The position numbers and the translations under genes are program-made. From positions 13,388,442 to 13,448,441 of the forward strand of contig NC_064045.1 of NCBI RefSeq assembly GCF_932526225.1: 60,000 nt of DNA, in the 5' to 3' direction. Source of the stretch: Nematostella vectensis. Lineage: Eukaryota; Cnidaria; Anthozoa; Actiniaria; Edwardsiidae. Every line of letters starts with the position of its first letter. The first letter of the stretch is position 1. This document shows positions 35,422 to 45,860 of the stretch, one piece after another. The notes beneath the pieces were generated by a model. It saw only the letters and a program-made list of their open reading frames with translations. It searched no databases and was not told where the DNA came from.

Positions 35422-38040
35422 ACTTACCAACTTAAGGTTGGTCTGGATTTGTGTCGGCGGCCTTTAAAATTAGTGACCTCGACGTCCTATCAAGGCCTCG
35501 GTCACATTATTGCACGATCCGGACCTCTCAGCCGTTAATATCAATTATTCTCCTCAGGCTCAGCGAATAGCGGTGGTGTTTTAGTATATACTTAGCGGGT
35601 ACTGAACAAGACAAAATTTGCTGTAATCATTTTATCGAATTTCCGACTTTGTTTACCATGGTCGCGCGAGGTAAAACAAAGTTGTCCTCTGCTGTGGACT
35701 AGTTGTACAGCCCCTCCTCTCCTGATTTCGAGCACCTGATTTCTTTTGTAGGGGGTTACACCACAGATGGGTCCCCCAGATGACATTCGTTTTCACCTTC
35801 CCCCTAAGAACCTGTCTAGGCTAAAAATAGGTTCTTATTACCAGTTTGTGTTTGTATTCTTAATACCGCAAAAATCTCAAAATACTAAAATTTACCGATT
35901 TCACTAACAGGGCGGACACTACCAGGCCACCTTTTCCGACCTTTGTTTGGTAGTGTTGTGCCCAACCCTTGCTGCAAACCCAGAAGTAAGGGCCACTATT
36001 GACTTAAGCAATGGTAAGTCTAGTACATTTAAAAAACATTCTTGAATTCAGAATATCTATTAAACCCTGTCGATTTTCTGAGCTCGATGGATAACGTGGA
36101 TATCGTAGAACGGTCACGAAGTGAAAGTAGTGAGGGTTGGCTTAAATATATAACTCATGTACATTTTTACTTATTTTACTTGTTTTTTTTTTTACAGTTA
36201 CCCAGGATCGCATACAAGCTGCTGTAGCAGAGGCTGAGGCGAGATTGGCCCTTACAACGAACGAAGCGGTAAGTAACTTATTGCGGACACATCTGTGCTA
36301 GTGATGTTGTTAGCAAGCCAGTCTAAGGTATTCGATTATTTTTCCGTCGTTGGCCCTTAGTCTTACAGACAAAACAAAACCTAATTATCTACCGTTGCGT
36401 AACCTGTGACTTAAAATCGAGTTTATGACAAGGATTTCAAACTGTAGATTTTTAGAATTTTACAAAATTTGACCTGCTTTTTTGTTATCGTTCACAGGAC
36501 AGAGAAAGACAGCTGGAAATGGAAAGAAGAGAGAACGAAGCGGTAAGTAACTTTTTGCGGACACATTTGCGCTAATGAGGTTGTTAGCAATCCAGTCTAA
36601 GGTATGCGATTATTTTCTGTCTGATAGAACAGTTAGAGTAGAGTCATCTTTCGAAGTGAGATATTATGGGCCTAATCGCACTAGGAGGACAAAGTTTGTC
36701 TGGCCGGGACAAACAGCCAACCAAATTTTGTCCTGGCCGATCGATTGGCTTGTAAATCGCATTCGCACTAGAGGTCAAACGAAAAGCCGAACGCGACACA
36801 AACGTCAATCAAAATGAGTTGCAGAGTTCGTTTACGTTTGATCACAATGCTTCCTTGGAATATTTTTGCACAACTCATCGTCTTACTGGTAGTAAATTCA
36901 TTCTATGAATATCAAAAACAACACATTCTGCTCAAGACAAGCTGGGTGTTAATTGAAAAACCTGTAAGATTTGACGATTGGCCTAGTTCCGGCCGCCTCA
37001 AGATGTGTTCGCATACCTGTCAACTCTCCCGCATTAGGCGGGGTCTCAAGATTTTGGACCCCTTCTCCCGCTCCCCCAAACAAGAAAAAAAATGTTCCTA
37101 CCAGCTGCTATTTATACAAACAAAATCCAAATTCGTTCCCCTGTATATTTTATTCAGTTGTATTAAGCTATGTGTATGTGTAGGATCGCCTTTTAAATAT
37201 TTCACGCTAGTGATGACTGAAATAGAAACTTAGCCTAAATGCTAAATAGCGCAAAAATCGCTCTATAAACCATAGCCCCAAATTTTACGCTCGCTCTAAC
37301 GCTCTTATCCAAGAAAAATATATTACGAAATTGGGCGTCACGCAAGTTAGTTCGCCGAGCGGTTTTTTACGGCATGACGTCATAGGAGAAGCTCCCTGGC
37401 AGCATTTGTAGAAGGTCGATGCATTTTAACTCGATTTGTTTTCGGCACCAACATCAGACCAAGAACATGTAAGGATTAAAAGTTAAAATTGAAACTATTT
37501 ATGATTTTTGTCTACATTTTAGGACCTACAACACCTCGTCGGTGCTGAAGGCGAAGGGGACATAAGAGTCCGTCTCCGTGGAAGGGACACCACCTTCCAA
37601 AGACGTTTCACTGCTTCGGATACAAACGAGGTGATAACAACAATTAAACCAAGTTCAATCGCATTCTTAGAATAATTTATTTATATAGATTCCACAGTTA
37701 GTTATGGATTCGAAATTTCAATTATGAATTAAATAATTTGGACACGAGTTATCAGAATCAATGAACTCAATCATTGCACGTGTATCATTTTTCAAATTGA
37801 AAAAAGATGTCTCCACAGCATTCTGTATCCACTGTACTGATATAGGGAGGGTATTGTTCAACCACAAACTAATTGGAATTGTTTTATCTGCAGCTCTTGT
37901 ATCAAGTGGCCATTGCCAACCTGCGCGAGAGAAATATCGGAAATATCACCATCCGAAATGCCAGTGGACGGATAGTGGAAAGAAATGACGATCCCATTGA
38001 CGTTGTAGACGAAACGACACTAATGGTCTTTCATGACTAG
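35143..38040 (+). CDS. Unrecognised protein, possible ubiquitin-like C-terminus (6 exons, start not found)
   Basis: Exons 35143-35196, 35911-36013, 36198-36268, 36498-36542, 37523-37630 and 37894-38040 (TAG) join in phase to 175 codons plus stop. Order: NWTVVGKGGHYQATFSDLCL, hydrophobic LVVLCPTLAANP, a charged helix (TQDRIQAAVAEAEARLALTT, then RERQLEMERRENEA), and a C-terminal domain DIRVRLRGRDTTFQRRFTAS, NITIRNASGRIVE, DPIDVVDETTLMVF. The last part has the strand-turn-strand-helix look of ubiquitin/UBX folds (short charged strand, F---DT, later D---L-VF), but I do not recognise the family. The N-terminal exon(s) are missing. Confidence 0.65.
35370..35425. repeat. (TA)n microsatellite
   Basis: TATATATA run after a poly-A stretch, in the intron after exon 35143-35196; it explains the I/Y-rich ORFs there. 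Confidence 0.95.
36259..36622 (+). repeat. Paired duplication of an exon end, donor and intron start
   Basis: ACGAAGCGGTAAGTAACTTA then TTGCGGACACATCTGTGC (from about 36260) recurs as ACGAAGCGGTAAGTAACTTT then TTGCGGACACATTTGCGC (from about 36534), about 88 bp each. Both copies serve as real exon ends (36268 and 36542). Confidence 0.92.
36623..37522 (+). other. Intron of the 35-kb gene
   Basis: Contains CAAAGTTTGTCTGGCCGGGA and CCAAATTTTGTCCTGGCCGA, a degenerate pair, but no coding signal; ORFs at 36575-37233 look random. Confidence 0.5.
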
Positions 38041-38122
38041 GGTGAGATAAAAGGATTAAATGGATGGGATCCTGGTCACGAAAGACCATTAGTGTTTATG
38101 TTTCAACAACGTCGATGGGATC
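37990..38122. repeat. Inverted copy of the last coding bases right behind the stop codon
   Basis: 37990-38036 and the reverse complement of 38076-38122 agree at 38 of 47 positions. The inverted arm read on the minus strand encodes DPIDVVET, a stop, then TLMVFRDQ, close to the gene's DPIDVVDETTLMVFHD. The mRNA end could fold into a 47-bp imperfect hairpin with a 39-nt loop. Confidence 0.9.
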
Positions 38123-41100
38123 ATATAGTACATACGCCGCTATTATCATAAGCCCATCATATTGCCAAATATTGATATTTTTCAACAATATTTTCCGTCC
38201 ATCTCTTGTCTGCTTGTCACCTAGACGATTCTAAAGCGAACGTGGAATGTATAAGTTAATAATTATCTATTTTGATACAGAAAAGGAGAAACGATTTCAT
38301 TGATCTAATAAATGTACAAGCACTACATAGCATGTGGAACTTGCTTATTGAAATTGTTTTTTATTGATTGAAAGTATTTACCGTTTTACAGTTTTCGTAT
38401 AGCAAAATTGTTACAATAACATTTGATAATTTTGAATAATTGAGGAATTTTCTGAAATGAAACTGATTGAAAAATATAAAAGTTATGGTGGCCTGTTCTT
38501 GCCGTAGCTCTATTTATGCTGCCATATTCTAAAACGTTAGGGACTAGGCTCCATTTCCAAGATGGCTGCCAGCAAAATCGTAGTAAACACGAATTCCTGC
38601 AAGTTTACGTAGAAATTATCGACTTACAAAGCTCTAGAGCGATATAAAAGCGAAAAAATAATTAAAGCGGGCTCCCAGATATGCCTTTAAAACAGGATTG
38701 ACTGATATGAAAACAAAAACCATCTCTTCTTTTCTTTTTTCAATTGCAAATGGGAAGGGGAGGGGGGGGGGGGGGGCTAGAAATTGTTAGTTGAGGTGCA
38801 CAGGGAGCCCAACCCGATCATGATGACAAACTAAAACTATTATTTGGACTTATTTGATTTTCTTTGTATTTTGTTTGTGAAAATTCATTTTATTTTATAA
38901 TTTTAATAATATTTTATTTATAATGCCAATACCTGGTGGCCCTAAAGCTCAATTGATCCGCTAAAGCTTTACGGCTAGGCTGGAGATTTCGGCCCCAAAA
39001 CCGCTATCTAGCGAACTGTGTAACACACAGGTACCGAGGCACCCGCGCATTAATAGGGAGGCAATAACCAGATTCCTAGCCCTTAAGACCTTAGTCTTAT
39101 ACGGTTACGCCACACACAGCTCGCTGTGACGTAAAGTGTAAAAATATTGAGGCCTATCTGGGCGCCTTTTGTCACTTGGGAGGAATTGTCCTATAACAGC
39201 GATGTAATCGTCATGCATGTGTATACGTGTTTAAGACAACAAAGATCAACCCAGGCTAAGTGCAAAGGTCGTATTATTCATGACCCGTATTAAAAAAACA
39301 GGGCCTCAGGGCCGTAGCAGAGGGTGGGACACTGGGAGCCGTATTCCTCACAGAGGACCTTCAAATACTCTTAAAATTTGGATGTTCTCGCATGACAGCC
39401 AACTCGATCATGGGAGGTGCTGACAAGATTGAATAGCGAAAATACTCGGCACGCGTTTAGATTTCCAGGTCCCGGTTGAAAATCAGGCTAAAATGTATCA
39501 AACGTCAGAGTGCATTTCACGTCAGGATTTTAGGCCCAAATTTCTTATTTTCTACGGTTTAAAAAACGATGTTTCGTGGAACTGTCTACCCAGGAGCTAT
39601 TCCTTATTTAGTTCCCATTGTTTATATTAGACGTCAACATCCCAATTATAGCCAAATTCGTAGTCAATCAAACCAAACAGATCAGAACCAGATAAACCGC
39701 CCCCAAAGCTTTTGTCTGACTACGCGCTATTCCAAAACGAGACAAGGATATTGGATTCACCGAGGTCGCGCAACAACGAATTTGCCTGTAGGAACTTACT
39801 GGCAAATCTTTACTCTATCATTTCGACCCTTGCCCCGTGTCAGATCCTAGGCGATCCAAGGGAGGGCGGTGAATGGGAGCTAAGGGTTTTATGATCATCA
39901 TCCAAAAATCCTTTCTTCTGCTTTTTACACATACATTTGAGGGATTATTCTTTTTACTTTTTACACTCCTATGTCATTTGTGTTAGAACTACAAAGTTCT
40001 GAATATCAATTGTGCTTTTGGCTGCGAGAAATAAATGTTTCTTGCGTTTCTGGGGAGATCTCTCGCTAAAAAAAACAGTTTTGCCGGGTTTTCACTCGAA
40101 TAAATAAACAACTTGCTTCTTTGCACTCACAACGGAAGCGTGGTACGGATCGTGATGAAAAATCTGAGAAAATCGGAGACTTTTACAGATGGTAAAAACA
40201 ACAGAAATGCCCAAATTAAGGACTTCATTTTATTTGTGCTCTTTCTAAAGAATGAGTATATTGCCCACTAAAAGTTCCTTAACAGGATGTTGGAGGAGAA
40301 AGTGAAAAATGCCCATTAAACAGGTCTGTACGGTCCTGGGATTAGTTCGGCGCCGCTCTCAGCGAGGGAAGGATACTCAAAGCAACTATGAGATTTTAGG
40401 TAAGTTTAATTATTTGTATTTTTTAATCACACTATTAATATGCGATCACAGTAGATAGTCTTGGAGCATGTATGCCCTATAGTTGTTTGTCATTTGCAAA
40501 CACCTAGCATTTATGCACTTTGGTTGTTTGTTATTTGCAAGCACCTAGCATTAAAAGTGCATGCGATGTGCATTAATAGAGCTGCACGTTTACCTAGACT
40601 TAGAACAGGAACGTTAGATCATTTAACCCATTGAGCCCTCGACCGGCCTGCACCGGTCATGACTAATCCACAAGCCAAAAAATTCATAAATGCAAAATAA
40701 ACACAACGAGATGAAAATACTCAGCCATGAGTCTAAGAGAGAAATGGTCTTGAAGATATCCATCCATCCATTCTCTTTAGCCAAATAATAGCTCAGGTTT
40801 TTTGACAAATTTCAAATCGAACAATCAAAAACAGCAGAATTGGCCCTCCAAACAAAACGCTCAAAATACAACACACGGAAAAGAGAGCAAACAAAACTCA
40901 AGACACAAATAGATACCTTTTATTCTGTTCCTTCATGTCCATTTCCATGGCCTCAAAACGCAATGTTCACTCCTTGAAGGCTTTTGAAACCTACTGTTAG
41001 AGAGTTTTTTTTTATAATTATTTTCCCCAAAGCCAAACGAATCAATTCCAGGTCAAACAGAATAGCAGGGTTAACAATGTTGGAATTAATTTGGTTTCAG

Positions 41101-41268
41101 AAAAGGCAGCAATGAAGAGAGCTGTGGTGATTCGTTAGAAAGTTTATACATCTCCAAATCCATCTGCAAATATCTAAAAGCAAAGCACTCATTTATGCCC
41201 TAATATACTTGATGTCCTTTAAGCTGCGTATTAGCAAACTTCAACGTGTAAGATGCAAGATGGGAGGA
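38123..41268 (+). other. Intergenic, mostly featureless
   Basis: Apart from the SINE head near 38929 and a poly-G run at 38762-38777, nothing is recognised. The ORF at 39569-39850 has no known motif. CACCTAGCATT-type words near 40500-40555 vaguely recall the minisatellite at 41.27 kb. Confidence 0.5.
38929..39030 (+). mobile_element. tRNA-derived SINE head
   Basis: ATACCTGGTGGCCCTAAAGC then CTCAATTGATCCGCTAAAGC resembles a tRNA D arm (A box); AGATTTCGGCCCC could be a worn B box. Its first 34 bp are the inverted twin of 27037-27070. Confidence 0.5.
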
Positions 41269-41353
41269 CCGCACCTAGCAACAGCCACACCTAGCAACAG
41301 CCGCACCTAGCAACAAACGCACCTAGCAACAGCTGCACCAAGTAACAACCGTA
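41269..41353 (+). repeat. CACCTAGCAACARCC minisatellite, left part
   Basis: Units of about 16 bp (CGCACCTAGCAACAGC, CACACCTAGCAACAGC, ...) in five imperfect copies, the last GCACCAAGTAACAACCG. The same repeat in the same direction resumes at 46384, on the far side of the gene pair. Confidence 0.9.
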
Positions 41354-41468
41354 ACATATCAAACATATTCCCCACGGATAGTGTCCTTCGTTCGCTGTGC
41401 CTTATATGGTCATATATGCCCATATTTAGAAGTACTGGAGTTTCCCCTTTCGCGCTTCTCCAACAAAC

Positions 41469-42116
41469 ATGGCGGCAAACACTGATTCCCTAAAGACTCG
41501 TAGTGGAAGAATTATAAAGAAACCGGATCGCTTGGTCAAATATTTAGACCATTCCTCAGTTGATACGTACGTGAAAGAAGAGAAAGAGGAAGAAGAAAAA
41601 GTCTGGGAGATAGAGAGAGTTTTAAACGTTGAGGGAGACTATGCCTTTGTGAAATGGAAAGGCTACAGCGATAGATATAATTCTACGGTTTCTCTTTCAT
41701 TGAATCCGCAGTTGTCATGCTATTTAGCCGTGAATGCTGGGAACCCCGACAGTAGTGAGGTAGCAAGAGAAAAGCTTCCCATTCTTTGCTCCGAGGATAA
41801 GGAATTGTGGCTGATTCGACATGCACTGTTCGATGAGCTCCAATTTCGTACACCCGAGAATGACACGGGACTCATTCGGAGAGTACAAGTGAAAGTCCCA
41901 CTTTCAAAGGGGGGTTTTTCCGCTTTGTTTGGTAAAGGGACATTTTCTTTTGCTACCTCACGAAAGCTGGATTTTTCAGGGACCCGTAATATTCGGTTCC
42001 CGTGCACTGCTGTCGAGTTTGGCACCGTTATTGGTACGGAGTTTATGGCTCGGCAACTGCCAGATTCGAGTACAATATGTGAAGTTGACTCATCTTCGAA
42101 GATGTGGATATCATGA
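41469..42116 (+). CDS. Chromodomain protein ORF
   Basis: ATG at 41469 follows ACAAAC. Residues 1-30 are basic (KTRSGRIIKKPDRLVKYLDH); residues 37-44 form an acidic run; residues 45-73 are a chromodomain, KVWEIERVLNVEGDYAFVKW then KGYSDRYN. The three cage positions known from HP1 are aromatic here (W of VWEIE, W and Y of KWKGY). The usual closing -N-T/S-W-EP is missing: after SDRYNS the frame runs into about 140 residues I do not recognise, so either splicing follows near 41690 or the tail is a replacement. It converges on the RAG1-like gene. Chromodomains bind methylated histone H3 tails and occur in many transposon-derived proteins. Confidence 0.7.
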   Translation: MAANTDSLKTRSGRIIKKPDRLVKYLDHSSVDTYVKEEKEEEEKVWEIERVLNVEGDYAFVKWKGYSDRYNSTVSLSLNPQLSCYLAVNAGNPDSSEVAREKLPILCSEDKELWLIRHALFDELQFRTPENDTGLIRRVQVKVPLSKGGFSALFGKGTFSFATSRKLDFSGTRNIRFPCTAVEFGTVIGTEFMARQLPDSSTICEVDSSSKMWIS

Positions 42117-42302
42117 GGATACGAGCTAAGGATTAATTATGATCATAGTTCGTGCCCCCGTTGTACTTACATCTCTGAATATGGGTCAGAGGAAGAAAGG
42201 CCTAGTATGTGTCGACCGCTAGAGCGCAAGTATCCCCCGCTGAGCTTTTTGGAGATCAGCTTCGTACGGCGTAGACGGAATATGCTTCACAACTATGGCT
42301 CG
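42117..42302 (+). CDS. Possible further exon of the chromodomain gene
   Basis: An open frame reads YELRINYDHSSCPRCTYISE, YGSEEERPSMCRPLERKYPP, LSFLEISFVRRRRNMLHNYG and ends TCG|GTAAGTT, a strong donor. It is not in frame with the upstream ORF without splicing, and no downstream partner was found before the minus-strand gene. Confidence 0.3.
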
Positions 42303-42552
42303 GTAAGTTAAAATCTCTCTATATAAACTAATTGTTGACATCTGTTTCAACCGATTTCACTGTATTTCCAGTCGAAAATAAAGAGGGGGAATTTAGATCC
42401 AGGGAATGATACAGATTGTTTTGATGGTTTTAATGCCTTTATATAATAATGTGGGTACAAATAGTTATACAAGTTATAAATAGTGATATTTACAACAGTA
42501 ATAAATAGCACCAAAAATATAATAAATAAATAAATACATTTTTTCTTTGTCT

Positions 42553-45500
42553 TCACTGCTTTTGATATTTTCTCTTGACCCTTTCCAAATTATTTTCCCT
42601 ACTGAACAGTTTTCTGTTTTCCCTCTCCATGATCTATAGAGATAAAAATACACAGTTGTAGCAAGCGATTAGTCTAGATAACATGACGTTTTTTTCACTT
42701 GGAATTACCTGTACAGTGTAGTTGCTATTTTTCCCCCCTTTCTGGCTACCCCTGTGGAATGTCTTGTTCTGCATGTGGTTTTTCTTTTCCACTGTCTGGC
42801 AATTGAACTGGTGGATCGTGCCATGAATCTCCAAAAATTGGGGGACATGATAAACAAGAACTGTAGAGAAAAAAATGCATAACATTACTTGGTCTCGGAG
42901 ATCCCAAGTCAATTAAGGAATCTCATTTTAATCTTACCATGTATATATGGAATTACATCCTGTGGAGAGATAAAAGAAAGCACAATTAAAATAATATATC
43001 TACTTGTTATTTTTTCAGTGACATATGATCAAATGAGGCTTGTGTCCTGCCAGTTCAACTAACCACAGGGATGTAGAATTACCTCATCAAACGTGGCCTT
43101 TCTAAATTTGGTTCCCCATTGGCGGGCCTTTTCTTGAAAAGCATCTGCTCGAAGATATGCTTCATCTCCAGGATTTGCCCCAAGAGCATCAGTGAGGACC
43201 ATCAAACTTTTCCACACTTGTGTCAGCTCTGATATGCTAAGAACTGTTTTCTCACAAGTGGGAGTGGACGATGGCTACAAAACACAAAGCAATTGTTAAA
43301 TTAGCTTTATACACAGTAGTATCCTGGGTGTGCTGGTCTTTTTTATAATGAAAATAAAAATCATACCTCAAACACTATGTTGTTGCGGTCAAGATGATCC
43401 TTGAGTGTGGCACGTAGGAAGTCCTTGGTGCCTGTCGACCTCAGATGGAACTTCCTACATTCCTCCACTAGCTGGGCTTTGGTCAGACAGTCAAGGCTGG
43501 TGATGGACTTGTTCTCCATGTCTCCTAGGAAGGCATGGATATCAAGCCCCCTAATGATAGTTTCCAAATCATCACCTTTATAAGGAAAAGAGGATTCAAA
43601 GAAAATAAATAACGAAACTTTATAGTAATTTCATATTAGTTTCAGTTATTATAACAGTCTTTTCTATTAGTCAGTTATTTACTTACAATCCAAAGAGCTC
43701 CACTTGGTTGTGGTTTTGCCACTGTCATCCTGGACATCATAGAAACAAAACCTCACACCTGCAAATACAATATGGCAAGAAAACAAAATGATAATCACCA
43801 TAAGACATCCCATATACCCATTTACCCTATACATGAAATTTTTATTTACCCAAAGCTTCTATTGCTTCTTCCATGGCTTTTTTAACATTCTGCTCTATAG
43901 CCCAGCAAGCAACCTAGAAGTTTAATATATACCAGGAACTTTTTTAAAAAATGGCTCAATGGAGATTTGAATTTGTTAAATAAGCATAATTTTACCTGGT
44001 TGAGAAGTTTTCCCATGATCCTCAATTTGAGGTGCAGGGTGTCGGGTATGACCTTGGTAAATTCAATGTCCACGAGAGGTAAACATTGAACTCCCTTGGC
44101 ATTTGGACACCCAACACGTGCACGGCACTGGTTTAAGGTTCTGGTTATGGGCCATTGTGGGACTGAAATTTTTATCAAATTTATCTAGTTATTTATAATA
44201 TAGCTGACAATGGAATAATTCATAAAAACAAAAATCATTTAATTCATTACATAACATTCATTATATAAGTAACAAAATTAAAAAACTTACTAGAAAAGTC
44301 TCTGATCATCCTTTTGCTGCACTCACACCAAATGCAGAAGTACAAGGCACAGGGACCATTAATTCCGAGAATACACGCCATGAACTTCCAGTCAGCACAC
44401 ATCACCCTTAAAAAAGGGATAAAAGTTACATATGTCCTGTTTAATGCCAGATCATAAGATTATTGGTTGCAAAAAAAATGAAACCTACCAATCAATAGTG
44501 TATTCAAGGCCATTAACAAGAATGCCAGTTCTCCCTAGGGCCTTCATCTCATCAAAAACCCCTCTCAAGGTCGCCTTTAGGATGTCATATGACTCCTTGC
44601 CTATAATAAAAAGTGTTCACAGATATATGGCTTTAGTTGACTATATCATTAGGAAGATTTGTTCTCGCTTACAGCTGCAATAAATTAGCTGCAACCAACT
44701 CACCATCATATATAGATATACAATATTCCCTTTCTGGGCTTCTTTTAACAGAGTTTTCTGCTGGAAAGCAGAAGGTTGTCATAACACTCCCGAGTTTTTT
44801 GGTGGTTTTTCTACCATCACCAGAAAACCGAAGGGTTATAACATTGCCCCCTGCATTTCCAATGACATCTGAACTATAACTTAGAATGTCCTTGATGGAT
44901 CTTGAACATCCTTTTGCATTCTGAAAGGAGAAACTTTGTTTAATGAATTATTGGGTTTGTACAGTATTTGCTTGTTTTAAAGGATGCAAAATGTGCTGTG
45001 CACAAAGCAAATCAGAATTAAGACTATCAACAGACTAACCCCTTCAAATTCTGTAATAGGAATGATTGCATTTTGAGCTTTTCTCTCTTTCTGTATCCCA
45101 TACAGTGATGGCAAGCTGGACCCAGCTACCATCTTTAGCTCATGGTATGCTGAGTCAGAAACATCACCATCTTCTTTGGCCTGAGATTATAAAAATAATC
45201 TAAATATAGAAAAAATAAGAAACCTACAGTACTGTACATGTACTTCTATAATACCTACCTTGAGAGCTCTTTGGATCTTTTTATGGTCAATCTCCTCAGG
45301 CTCAACCCTCTCATTGAAATGTAGGGCAAAACTGACCATACCAACTTCAAGTTGAACCTAGAGATAAGGAAACATTGAAATGTAGGGCAAAACTGACCAA
45401 CTTCAAGTTGAACCTAGAGATAAGGAAACATTTTATGATAAACAAATGCCATTATAACAGAATTGGTAAATTTAGGTTGTTTCCATGTGTACAAAAATTC

Positions 45501-45860
45501 TAAACAAACCTCAACAACTTTCCAATCTGTTGGAAGCTTCTCAAATTGCTTCTCAAGCCATTTTTTAATCTCTGACTTTTTGTGAAATTGAGCTTTTGGC
45601 TCAAGGTCACAAAAAGGCTTTCTCGGCTGAAGAAAGGGCTTTTTTTCCTTGCCTAGCTCCTTTCTCATGCCATCTCTCTCTTTGACAACATCAGCGAGTC
45701 GATGTTTTAGCTCTGACAGCTGATTCTCGAGCTCTTCGATTCTAGAGTCCCGAGAATCACACAGCCCGATTTCACGGACTTGAGGTAGCATGTAAGCCAA
45801 TCTTTGTTTTTTCAATGGAGGACCTTGTGAAAAATTTGTCAAATACCCTTGCACCATCAT
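42553..45860 (-). CDS. RAG1/Transib-like transposase-core protein, 14 exons, intact
   Basis: Exons (minus strand, 5' to 3'): 45510-45860, 45259-45357, 45040-45180, 44704-44920, 44489-44600, 44291-44406, 43996-44162, 43850-43913, 43687-43758, 43367-43575, 43083-43274, 42938-42959, 42709-42860, 42553-42633. All phases agree: 1995 nt, 664 residues plus stop, no lesion. Order: N-terminal coiled coil (SRIEELENQLSELKHRLADV); LRFSGDGRKTTKKLGSVMTT; YDGKESYDILKATLRGVFDE; DWKFMACILGINGP then CIWCECSKR; VIPDTLHLKLRIMGKLLNQ; a SAP-like helix pair (LTKAQLVEECRKFHLRSTGT); IPYIHVLVYHVPQFLEIHGT; FNCQTVEKKNH. These parallel the RAG1 core: D600 (SGDG), D708 (YDGKES), zinc C727/C730 (CIWC), H937/H942 (H-x4-H) and E962 (VEKKN, 20 residues after the second H, as in RAG1). 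Gene remnant, domesticated gene or live transposase cannot be told from one locus. Confidence 0.75.
45313..45430 (-). repeat. 61-bp tandem duplication of the exon 2 start and its 3' splice site (RAG1-like gene)
   Basis: ATTGAAATGTAGGGCAAAAC ... GTTGAACCTAGAGATAAGGA occurs at 45313-45373 and again from 45374, the second copy lacking four bases (ATAC). It gives two usable acceptors (CTCTAG|GTTCAACTTG on the minus strand); splicing to the upstream one would change the frame. Confidence 0.92.

Noticed and set aside
27037-38962. 34-bp exact inverted repeat 11.9 kb apart as ends of a giant transposon
   Set aside because: Both copies look like the tRNA-like head of the same SINE family (A-box and B-box-like words), so they are two opposed insertions rather than element ends.
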